Origin: Gemmataceae bacterium
GTDB lineage: Bacteria > Planctomycetota > Planctomycetia > Gemmatales > Gemmataceae
NCBI GenBank assembly: GCA_025055795.1
Contig: JANWVV010000001.1
Location: 1-64,000, forward strand
Direction of reading: 5' to 3'
Length of the DNA stretch: 64,000 nt
Position 1 is the stretch's first letter. Every line of letters starts with the position of its first letter. Shown here piece after piece: positions 39,920-47,669 of the stretch. A program made the position numbers and the translations under genes. The notes beneath the pieces were generated by a model. That model was given only the letters and a program-made list of their open reading frames with translations, had not been told where the DNA came from and did no database searches.

Positions 39920-41011
39920 TCATTTCGATTGTTTCAATAGTTCTGTGCTCGCCTTATAGAGGTCGTTCCAATCTTTGCGGTTTTTGACGACGGTCTCCAG
40001 GTATTCCTGCCAGATGACACTGTCTTGTACCGGGTCGCGGACGATGGCGCCATACAAGCCAGCGGCAACTTCCGGTGCCTGGAGCTTGCGGTTGCCAAAG
40101 TGGGCAGCCAAGGCCTGACCATTGGTCACAACGGCAATGGCCTCAGCGGTCGACAAGGTGCCGCTCGGTGTTTTGAGCTTGGTTTTGCCATCCAGGGTCA
40201 GGCCGGAGCGTAATTCGCGGAAGATGGTGACGATGCGACGGATTTCCTGGATGGGTGCTGGTTCGGCCGGTAGCTCCAGGGCTTTGCCCAAGGCCTCGGA
40301 GCGTTGCCGGACAATTTCCACTTCCTCTTCCAGGGTAGTGGGCAGAGGCAGAACCACCGTGTTGAAGCGTCGCCGCAGGGCAGAGGACAATTCGTTGACG
40401 CCCCGATCCCGGTCGTTAGCCGTGGCAATCAGGTTGAACCCTTTGACTGCTTGCACTTCCGTGTTCAATTCGGGTATGGGGAGTGTTTTTTCGGAAAGGA
40501 TGGTGATGAGGGTGTCTTGAACCTCGGCCCCGATGCGGGTCAGTTCCTCGACGCGGGCAATTTTGCCCGTCTGCATGGCTCGCAGGATGGGGCTAGGCAC
40601 CAGGGCCTTTTCGCTCGGTCCCTCTGCCAGCAAACGTGCGTAATTCCAGCTGTACCGCAGCGTTTCTTCGAGGGTACCGGCGGTCCCTTGCACCAGCAGA
40701 GTCGAGTCGCCGCAGATGGCAGCAGCCAGATGCTCCGAGACCCAACTTTTGGCCGTGCCAGGTACACCGAGCAACAGCAGGGCGCGGTCCGTGGCCAAGG
40801 TGGCCACTGCGGTTTCGATAAGGCGTCGCGAACCGATGTATTTGGGGGTGATCACCGTGCCGTCTTTGAGCTTGCCGCCAAGCAGATAAGTGACCACTGC
40901 CTGCGGCGACAGCTTCCAATTGGGCGGACGAGGACGATCATCCGCCTTGGCCAAGGCGGCCAGTTCCTGAGCAAAGGCCTGTTCGGCATGCTCACGCAAC
41001 AATTGCTTCAT
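39920..41011 (-). CDS. MoxR-type AAA+ ATPase (YehL-like)
   Basis: The 363-residue product begins at an ATG preceded by AAAGGAG. It has Walker A GVPGTAKS (82-89), a Walker B-like segment in which the usual DE is replaced (IARVEELTRIG), a sensor 1 region NLIATANDRDRGVNEL and an arginine-containing ALRRRFNTV. MoxR ATPases act as chaperone-like remodellers together with VWA proteins. The E-E in Walker B may still bind Mg2+ and activate water. Homology to E. coli YehL is inferred from the neighbourhood. It lies between the SWIM gene (142 bp upstream) and the DUF5682 gene. Confidence 0.87.
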   Translation of the reverse strand: MKQLLREHAEQAFAQELAALAKADDRPRPPNWKLSPQAVVTYLLGGKLKDGTVITPKYIGSRRLIETAVATLATDRALLLLGVPGTAKSWVSEHLAAAICGDSTLLVQGTAGTLEETLRYSWNYARLLAEGPSEKALVPSPILRAMQTGKIARVEELTRIGAEVQDTLITILSEKTLPIPELNTEVQAVKGFNLIATANDRDRGVNELSSALRRRFNTVVLPLPTTLEEEVEIVRQRSEALGKALELPAEPAPIQEIRRIVTIFRELRSGLTLDGKTKLKTPSGTLSTAEAIAVVTNGQALAAHFGNRKLQAPEVAAGLYGAIVRDPVQDSVIWQEYLETVVKNRKDWNDLYKASTELLKQSK

Positions 41012-41153
41012 CGCCTTGTCTCCTTTCCATCGTTAAAGTCATCGGCATTACCATCCAGTCAACAGTCGATAGCCAATTCGTTCAGAACATTGGAATGGTG
41101 GCGTATACACATCTGTGTTACACGTATGAAATTCATATCGCTATGAAGATATA

Positions 41154-42929
41154 TCATGAACTTGAATCACAAGCGGATGACAATTCCTCTAGGGCGACAC
41201 GCGGTGGAAGATGGCCTCCCCGATCTCTAAGTACCGCCTCGGCTGCTTGACAAAGTAAACCATAACCGTCTGATGTGCCCCGCATGGCCAAAGGAACTAA
41301 TGATTGCAGCGACGGATATTGATTTAGATATCCACTGATAAGATAAACTTTTTCCTTATCATATTTCAAATTTTTAAAAATATCATAGGGATTCATGCTC
41401 ATAATTTTTCCATGTTTATCCCAAATGCTATGTAGAACAAAGCAATGGTCACTCCAAACACCGAAGAAGGTGTGAGCATTCTGGATCTGCTTTATAACAT
41501 CTTCGTTTGTGAAACAAACGTTATACAATCCGACAGGGAGCAATTGTCCTTGGGAATCTCGTAACCACCACAGTTCCTTCCATTGCACAAAGTTCATGTC
41601 AGTGCAAATGGCGGGCAACTGATTTAACCAAGGGTTTTGTCCGATCCCCTGGGCAAAGGCCTCTAAGAGATCATTGATGTATCTGTAACCAACGGGAACA
41701 AACGAGAAAGGTACAAAGTCATAACTCAGGGGCGCTACCCGCAATGGGTAGAGTGTCGGATAGTACACCCAGGTAGCTGTCAACGTATCACCTACCAACA
41801 AGGAAATGTCTTTGATCTTAGTACCCTTTCCAAAAACATGATACCGATAGTTAATGATGCGTCCTTCGGAATTAGTTAGCCAATAATCATATGTGAATAA
41901 TTTGGTATCTTCATCATATGATTTTTCATGTCCAACGACTAGCCATTGTCCATCGCATCGCTGTCCCAGGGCTCTGACTTCCTCTTCACGAAGATTTCGT
42001 CCCAGCTCAATCCACAGTCCTAATTGTTGCTGGGGGCTGAGACGATGCATCTGCCGGTAAGACCGAGTGGCTAGATGAAGTAATGCTAGTTCCATGAGAG
42101 CTAGTCGACACAAATTCTCATCTTCCAGTGTACAGAGACTCTTACATGTCGTAACGTATCCCACAAGACCGCTCAATTGGCAGTCTACCAACCGCGTCGT
42201 TATGTGATTCCAGAAATCATCACTTTGACGAGACAAGGCTGCTAGTCCTTGACGCATGGCATCCTTGAGCCACTGTTCCAGCAAGGTGATTCCCTCGTCT
42301 GTCAACTGGATGCGCCGCTTGTCGATGCGTATTGCCAGGCCGCTCGAAGGGGTGGACTGTTCTACTGCGGAAGGAGCCGTTCCATTTGTCTGTGTGCCCT
42401 GGGATGAACCTGCGGGATGAACAGTTGCCTTTCCGGCAGGAGGAGAGCCGGTCTTAGTGTCGTTTGTCCCGGTAGGGCCATCGCTACCGGTATCCGATGG
42501 GGTCGTTGTTGAGCTGTCGTCGCTGGTTGACGCCGTGGTCGACGTTTTCTTGCTGGACGTTCGGCTTGTTTGCTGCAACCGTTTTTGGGCCCATTCCGGT
42601 GGTGGATCCGCGTGGATCGCGCAGGCTTGCTGCACATACCGCAACAGCAAACCAACGACATGTTTGCACGGCTGCTGACGGCTCGGACAGGTGCATTTGT
42701 ATTTGCGGTCGTTGAGGCGGAAGCTGACTTCGTAAGGGGTACTCCCGCTACCCTGGCATTCCCCCCAAACAAGCTGATCGGTCATCACCCCGTAACGGAC
42801 CCAGTTCGCGTCGGCGGCGAGCTGCTTTCCCCGGGAGAATGCGTCGGGACTTCCAGCAAAAGCTTGCACGGCTGCCTGGTCGAGCGTCATCGGCACGTCC
42901 CCGCGGAATCGTTTAATCAACGGTGCCAT
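41154..42929 (-). CDS. SWIM zinc finger protein (YehQ-like)
   Basis: The 591-residue product starts at ATG 42929 (an internal ATG at 42890 is an alternative). The SWIM motif CxCx6CxH is at C79, C81, C88 and H90 (KCTCPSRQQPCKHVVG). A Ser/Thr/Gly/Pro-rich low-complexity linker (about 118-190) follows, then a helical C-terminal region of about 390 residues with no recognised motif. SWIM domains bind nucleic acid or protein. The C-terminal two thirds of the gene is visibly richer in A and T than the first third, unlike its neighbours. It is the first gene of the cluster in transcription order; E. coli yehQ is the last gene of yehLMPQ. Confidence 0.83.
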   Translation of the reverse strand: MAPLIKRFRGDVPMTLDQAAVQAFAGSPDAFSRGKQLAADANWVRYGVMTDQLVWGECQGSGSTPYEVSFRLNDRKYKCTCPSRQQPCKHVVGLLLRYVQQACAIHADPPPEWAQKRLQQTSRTSSKKTSTTASTSDDSSTTTPSDTGSDGPTGTNDTKTGSPPAGKATVHPAGSSQGTQTNGTAPSAVEQSTPSSGLAIRIDKRRIQLTDEGITLLEQWLKDAMRQGLAALSRQSDDFWNHITTRLVDCQLSGLVGYVTTCKSLCTLEDENLCRLALMELALLHLATRSYRQMHRLSPQQQLGLWIELGRNLREEEVRALGQRCDGQWLVVGHEKSYDEDTKLFTYDYWLTNSEGRIINYRYHVFGKGTKIKDISLLVGDTLTATWVYYPTLYPLRVAPLSYDFVPFSFVPVGYRYINDLLEAFAQGIGQNPWLNQLPAICTDMNFVQWKELWWLRDSQGQLLPVGLYNVCFTNEDVIKQIQNAHTFFGVWSDHCFVLHSIWDKHGKIMSMNPYDIFKNLKYDKEKVYLISGYLNQYPSLQSLVPLAMRGTSDGYGLLCQAAEAVLRDRGGHLPPRVALEELSSACDSSS

Positions 42930-43320
42930 CTAGAATAACCGCCCTGACGGGATTGTCCAAGCATCGTAGGCCAATTTTCTCGTACTACTGGATAATGATC
43001 GATAAAATATTTCTATCTACCAATATTATGTATTCTATAGCATAAGCTAGCTGTAATAGTCGTCCCCTGCTTTTGTGATAATGACAGGTATCAACTCTGG
43101 TGGTTCGGGGAGTCGTGGTTATTGCTGGAAGCTTCGGACTTGAACGATATTTGAAGAGGCGACTCGCTTGCGATGGCTTTTTGCGATGTCGGGGTTGTTT
43201 GGCAGACCGGATCTGTGCTTCAGACCGTTTGTAGATGGGTGAAGTGCCGCGGGGTTCGGCAGAAAGTGGAGAGGAGTGTGCAGCCTGGATCCCTAGGAGC
43301 GACAGAGCGAGGAGAAACTC
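42930..43320. other. 390-bp intergenic region upstream of the SWIM gene
   Basis: No gene is seen. The part at about 42990-43060 is AT-rich and probably holds the promoter of the four-gene cluster. The part near 43140-43320 carries short frames without support. Confidence 0.45.
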
Positions 43321-44406
43321 TCACCGTTGAACGCGGGCGGAGCCACCGCGGGCGAAGGCCTCGACTTCGGCCAGAGTGGCCATGGTGGTGTCACCATGGT
43401 AGGTGGTAAGCAGGGCACCATGGGCCCAGCCCAGGTTGAGAGCCTCTTGCGGCGGGCGCCCTTGCAGCAGCCCGTAGAACAACCCGGCAGCAAAGCCATC
43501 GCCGCCACCGATGCGGTCCAGCACGTCCAGATGGCAGGTAGGGCTGACGTAACGCTCCCCCTGAAGCCACAGCACTGCAGCCCAATCGTGCCGGTTACTG
43601 GAGTGTACCTCCCGCAGAGTGGTGGCTACCAACTGGATATTGGGGAACTGTTTAACGGTGCTTTCAATCATCTCAAAAAAGACGGCGGGATCCAGTTTGG
43701 AACTTTCCGGTCGGCTGACTTCTGGTCCGCGAATTCCCAGGCCCTTTTGCAGGTCTTCTTCATTGCCAACCAGGCAGTCGACATGAGTGACGATGCGGCG
43801 AAGCACTTCGACGGCGCGTTGTTCGCCCCCGGCTGCCTTCCAGAGCTTGGCCCGAAAGTTCAGATCGAACGAGACGATGGCTCCGGCCGCTTTGGCCGCC
43901 TGCATTCCTTCAATAATCAACTCGGCGGTGGTTGGGGATAACGAAGCGAAAATACCACCGGAATGGAACCAACGCACGCCGTTGCGGAAAATGGCCGGCC
44001 AGTCGAAATCTCCGGGCCGTAACAGGGCAGCAGCTTCGTTGGCCCGATTGTAGAAGACGATTGGGGGACGGACGCCGAAACCCCGGTCGCTGTAGACCGT
44101 GGCGATGTTGGGGCCACGCACACCGTCGTGATCGAAGTATTTGTAAAACGGCTGTACGCCCATTTCGCGCACGCGGGTTTGAACCAGGTCACCGATGGGG
44201 TAGCGAACCATCGCTGTACAGATGCCCGTGCGCAGGCCGAAGCAGTCCGCCAGATTGGCCGCAACGTTGTATTCGCCCCCGGAAACGTGAATTTCCACAG
44301 AGCGTGCCTTGCGGAAAGGGGTCACTCCTGGGTCCAAACGATGCACCAATGCCCCCAGGGCCAAAAAGTCCAACTCGCACGCATCGGTCCGAATTGTCAA
44401 AGCCAT
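43321..44406 (-). CDS. kdgK: PfkB-family sugar kinase, probably 2-keto-3-deoxygluconate kinase
   Basis: The 361-residue product starts at an ATG with AGGAG upstream. It shows PfkB features: the N-terminal LGALVHRLDPG, a GGEYNVAANLA substrate-side glycine motif (about 43-53), FDLNFRAKLW, NEEDLQKGLG and the C-terminal catalytic GGGDGFAAGL, with the likely base Asp303. The pattern best fits KDG kinase-like enzymes of the Entner-Doudoroff branch, which phosphorylate 2-keto-3-deoxygluconate; fructokinase or another sugar kinase is possible. It stands apart from the other genes. Confidence 0.82.
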   Translation of the reverse strand: MALTIRTDACELDFLALGALVHRLDPGVTPFRKARSVEIHVSGGEYNVAANLADCFGLRTGICTAMVRYPIGDLVQTRVREMGVQPFYKYFDHDGVRGPNIATVYSDRGFGVRPPIVFYNRANEAAALLRPGDFDWPAIFRNGVRWFHSGGIFASLSPTTAELIIEGMQAAKAAGAIVSFDLNFRAKLWKAAGGEQRAVEVLRRIVTHVDCLVGNEEDLQKGLGIRGPEVSRPESSKLDPAVFFEMIESTVKQFPNIQLVATTLREVHSSNRHDWAAVLWLQGERYVSPTCHLDVLDRIGGGDGFAAGLFYGLLQGRPPQEALNLGWAHGALLTTYHGDTTMATLAEVEAFARGGSARVQR

Positions 44407-44684
44407 TTTGCTGCTTCTCCTGTCCGTAAGACTCTAAAATCATGATTCGACAACCTAATCCCCTTGAATTGGCTTAGGCTATCGATTAACCGTTTGACAA
44501 GATGGGCGACCAACAAACGGACCGCAGTTCATGCGCATCGGAACTACCAAAGCAATAGTATTCGAATAAATTATCAGTGTACAGTAAAGTAAATCAGATG
44601 ATATATCTCATATATCTTAGTAATCTACTAGCTTAAAATATCATATTATCGATGTCAATATATCTATTTAGATTATATATAATT
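44407..44684. other. AT-rich intergenic region
   Basis: A strongly AT-rich stretch (runs such as tatatctcatatatcttag and tatatctatttagattatatat) between the zinc-ribbon gene stop and the sugar kinase start. It probably holds the promoter of the sugar kinase. It marks the start of the AT-rich patch. Confidence 0.5.
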
Positions 44685-45272
44685 TCATAAACATTTGCCT
44701 TTATTCATGTTTTTGAACAGTTTTGCGAACTCTTCATTGGCGAAAGAGAATTCATGAACGGTTCCATACCAACCGTTGTATTCGACTGCTAGCACATCTA
44801 AAGTAGCACAATTTGAACAACGGTACATATGAAGCCGTTGTTCTAAATTTTGCTTTTCAGCCTCCCTAGTAGCTTTTTCTTCTTCGTAGATTCGTTGAAA
44901 GTATGGATATGTCATAAGAATTAGACCTATCGTAGCAAGAACAACTAAACCCGTCATCACTTTTGCCAATGATGTTTCGTTATCATCAAGCGATGTATAA
45001 ATAATTATTGCAACAATTAAGCCACATAAAGCTATGAGAGACGAGCCGTGTCCCACCGCGGTTGAAAACTGTTTAAGCTCTTGTACAACTTTTATATGTT
45101 CGAGGCAGTTACTACAGTAAGGTACATGCCATGATTTGCTTTCAGTTTGAATGACTCGTTTGCCCTTGGTACGTGTAGCAGTTACTAAAATCGTTGTATC
45201 TGCCGGACGACAGCAACAGGCACATACTTCCGGCCAGCGAATAATGCGTGCTGAAATTTGTACTATGGGCAT
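44685..45272 (-). CDS. zinc-ribbon-like membrane protein of unknown function
   Basis: The 195-residue product has Cys clusters CACCC (about 18-22) and YCSNC (about 52-56) near the N-terminus and CSNC near residue 152, likely zinc-binding. Two membrane segments follow the first pair (about 78-95 and 103-122), and a charged helix (RIYEEEKATREAEKQNLEQR) comes after them. The gene is AT-rich compared with most of the window and its codon use differs from its neighbours, suggesting recent acquisition or relaxed selection. The family is one of the many short Cys-rich membrane proteins with no known role. Confidence 0.65.
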   Translation of the reverse strand: MPIVQISARIIRWPEVCACCCRPADTTILVTATRTKGKRVIQTESKSWHVPYCSNCLEHIKVVQELKQFSTAVGHGSSLIALCGLIVAIIIYTSLDDNETSLAKVMTGLVVLATIGLILMTYPYFQRIYEEEKATREAEKQNLEQRLHMYRCSNCATLDVLAVEYNGWYGTVHEFSFANEEFAKLFKNMNKGKCL

Positions 45273-46480
45273 GCTTTGACTCCTATCAACGAATTATAGT
45301 CTAGATGGTATATTCTGACTTGTCCACACTTATAATCTACTCTGATTTTAGCCGATATTGTGCCTTATAGTATACTCATCGCCGATCGAATTGATTCATC
45401 GCAAAATAGCTGATATTTGTGTGAATTATCCAGAAAATACCGGCAGGAAGATGCTCCGACTAGGCAAAAAGCGATATATCCATCATCGCTATCGATACCA
45501 CCTTTGTAGCATTAGGTAGATAATTTTCTAGTCCCTCTTCTCTTCTGCAGTAGCGTATATATAGCGGGTGAAACATATCCAACATAGGCACTCGCTGAGC
45601 TCTAATGTGCTGACGGCTCAGCTTAGGAATTGTCATCGCCTACCTCCTGCGGTGCTTGACGCTCCGCAATACGTGCCTCAACTTTCACAAACAACATCAC
45701 TAGGTTACAGGCTGGACAACAACCTCTGCTGCAAGTGCATACCTCTCGTCATTGACTTATCAAAGACCGCCGGAGCCGTCAGACCCCTGGGTTGGAAAGG
45801 TAGCAACATGCGTTGTCTTCCTACAAAAGTCCTCTTCCTACAACTATGCCGAATTTGCCGGCCTAGCCGTGTCCTACGGAGACCGTTGATGTCTCGTCAT
45901 GTTAGTGCTGGCCCGAATTTCATCGACCAATCCAACCATGACTGATCGAGTTAGGGTTGTTGTTACTAGTGTTCTTGTTGGACCGAGACATCCGGCCGGC
46001 ATTGCTCCGCTACTCGTCGGATTTTCTGGGTGAGTCCCAACTAATAACGCACGGTGTGCCACAAGGTGGTCAAGTCGACTATCAAACCGAGTTGGTTACG
46101 GAATTGTTGCGAGGTCAGATCATTGCAAGTTGGGATCAGTTGTTCGGAGTTAGTTGTAAGGCGTTTGTGGCATGAGGGTGTGGAGCTTGTACTGACAATG
46201 TGCTGAGACTTGCCTATATTTCGGCGGCGTTGTTTCAGTCTACGCGGCCACAAAGTACATGCATCTGGTATTTGGTAGCGACCATTCAGATGAGCACACC
46301 GCAATTTGGGGCGGTCAATAAAATGCATTCGGGAAGGAAGATTGTTGAACGACGCTTGTCGATTGTATCACAAGGTTATTTTACCGTTTTATCCAAAATC
46401 TTCTGAAGAGATCGTTAGAGCAAAATTGAAAGCGTACCGGGGGATCTGAAGGAGACGGAAGGGGGCTGTTGAGGGTTAGG
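45273..46480. other. 1.2-kb region without a credible gene
   Basis: Both strands carry only short frames (the longest about 125 codons at 45568-45945) with no ribosome site, no recognised motif and irregular composition. The first 250 bp is AT-rich. It may be a decayed gene or insertion, but no coherent remnant could be read. Confidence 0.45.
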
Positions 46481-46484
46481 GGAG

Positions 46485-46503
46485 AGGGATTTTGCAAATC
46501 CCT
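46485..46503 (+). other. hairpin upstream of rsfS leader
   Basis: AGGGATTT and AAATCCCT form an 8-bp stem with a 3-nt loop. It sits just before a TTGACT box (46506-46511), so it could be an operator or the end of an upstream transcript. It has no following T-run. Confidence 0.35.
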
Positions 46504-46539
46504 GCTTGACTTCTGGGCAAGGCGCGGGGAAGATACTAG

Positions 46540-46566
46540 TAAGATGAAGTCTAAACCTTCATCTTA
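46540..46566 (+). other. leader hairpin P1 of rsfS
   Basis: TAAGATGAAG and CTTCATCTTA form a perfect 10-bp stem with a 7-nt loop. It lies at the presumed start of the rsfS leader. It is not followed by a T-run, so it is more likely a leader structure or stability element than a terminator. Confidence 0.5.
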
Positions 46567-46593
46567 TCAGGTAGGGCATGGTCTGTCAGGACC

Positions 46594-46702
46594 CCGGAGG
46601 TGTAACCACGATCCAGCGACAACAGGTGAGTGTCATCAACGCATGTAGCACCGGTAGAGACACCTCCGGAAATGCATCCCCGACCCTGAAGGAGGTGTCT
46701 TG
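46594..46702 (+). promoter_or_regulatory. candidate bistable RNA switch controlling rsfS translation
   Basis: The segment AGACACCTCC (46658-46667) can pair with GGAGGTGTCT (46691-46700), a 10-bp stem that sequesters the Shine-Dalgarno and abuts the TTG start. The overlapping ACACCTCCGG (46660-46669) can instead pair with CCGGAGGTGT (46594-46603), also 10 bp, which would free the Shine-Dalgarno. The two helices are mutually exclusive. This is the layout of a translational riboswitch or a protein- or temperature-controlled leader. I recognise no known riboswitch class. The complementarities are seen directly; function is inferred. Confidence 0.5.
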
Positions 46703-47107
46703 AGTACTGCCGTGATGATTGCTCCTGCTCCGCGTTCGGTTTCTCGTTCCCTTCCCAGTGCCCTGCAACGGGCTTGTCTCGCTGCCAAGGTGGCCGCCGA
46801 GAACAAAGGTCAGGATGTGCTGGTCCTCGACATGCGTGGGCTGACACCGCTGTACGACTTTTTTGTCATTTCTACCGGTCTCAGCCGCCGGCAAATGCAC
46901 ACCGTGGTCGAGGAAACGGATGCCGCCTTGCGTGCGGTTGGCGACAGCCGGCTAGGCATCGAAGGCTATGAGTCCAGTCGCTGGATCGTGCAGGACTATG
47001 GCGATGTAGTCGTGCACGTCTTCGACCCAGATACACGCGATTACTACAAACTGGAGGAATTGTGGGCGGACGCCCCGCGCATTGACTGGGAAAACGAAAT
47101 CGTCTGA
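46700..47107 (+). CDS. rsfS: ribosomal silencing factor RsfS
   Basis: RsfS (Iojap/DUF143) binds ribosomal protein uL14 on the large subunit and blocks subunit joining in starvation. The 135-residue product has the family core: AENKGQDVLVLDMRGLTPL (about 34-52), DFFVISTGLSRRQMHTVVE, EGYESSRWIVQDYGDVVVHV and YYKLEELWADAP. Length is normal, with a 20-residue N-terminal extension. TTG at 46700 is used because GGAGG is 4 nt upstream and later starts lack a site. The leader carries the candidate switch described separately. It is an isolated plus-strand gene. Confidence 0.92.
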   Translation: MSTAVMIAPAPRSVSRSLPSALQRACLAAKVAAENKGQDVLVLDMRGLTPLYDFFVISTGLSRRQMHTVVEETDAALRAVGDSRLGIEGYESSRWIVQDYGDVVVHVFDPDTRDYYKLEELWADAPRIDWENEIV

Positions 47108-47189
47108 TCCCGTCGTCGTGCCCGCACCATTTGTTGACCGTTCGCACCAGGAGCAACGGCCGGCACCAGACTGCGTACTTTGCACCCCC

Positions 47190-47218
47190 AGAAGGCATTC
47201 GGGGGTTCACTGCCTTTT
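47190..47218 (+). terminator. weak terminator-like hairpin after rsfS
   Basis: AGAAGGCA (47190-47197) pairs with TGCCTTTT (47211-47218) with one G-T pair and a 13-nt loop; the 3' arm itself ends in T residues. It lies 83 bp after the rsfS stop. Confidence 0.4.
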
Positions 47219-47669
47219 GTGTCTTCTAGATATGCGCTATCAGTCAGGCTGGTATTGTTCCGTCCTGGTGATAATAACCGTGGCTTGGTAATCCCGCCGG
47301 AGGGGATTGTTGCGCCATGAATCAAGAGGATAGGGTTGCTGAAACCATGTCTCCACCAGATTCGGCTGCTTCGAACTAATTTTTCTCCATAAATAACTGC
47401 AGACGCTGCCGACTAAACATTGCTCGCAACGAAGTGCCTTCGCTAAGGCAAAGGGCCAACCATTTCCAAAGCCGGATGATCGGCCTTAGGGGCAAGGACC
47501 CATACCGGCGGCGGCATGTTTTTGCGGATCCGGCACGATAAAACCCTGGTTCACTAGTGCTTGGAAGGATATGTTGGGCAATACATGCCCAGAAGCGATC
47601 TGCACATACAGTGAGCTTTTGAGCAGACGGAGTCTGATGAGGGGTTAGCCGAGCGGTGGGGAGAAGGCC
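47219..47669. other. 450-bp intergenic region, no gene seen
   Basis: Between rsfS and the MFS gene there are only short frames; a minus-strand frame at 47376-47858 overlaps the MFS start and is likely a shadow. A promoter for the MFS gene is expected near its end. Confidence 0.45.

Noticed and set aside
45568-45945. 125-codon plus-strand frame in the AT-rich patch
   Set aside because: No ribosome site, no signal or domain, and irregular residue composition; more likely random.
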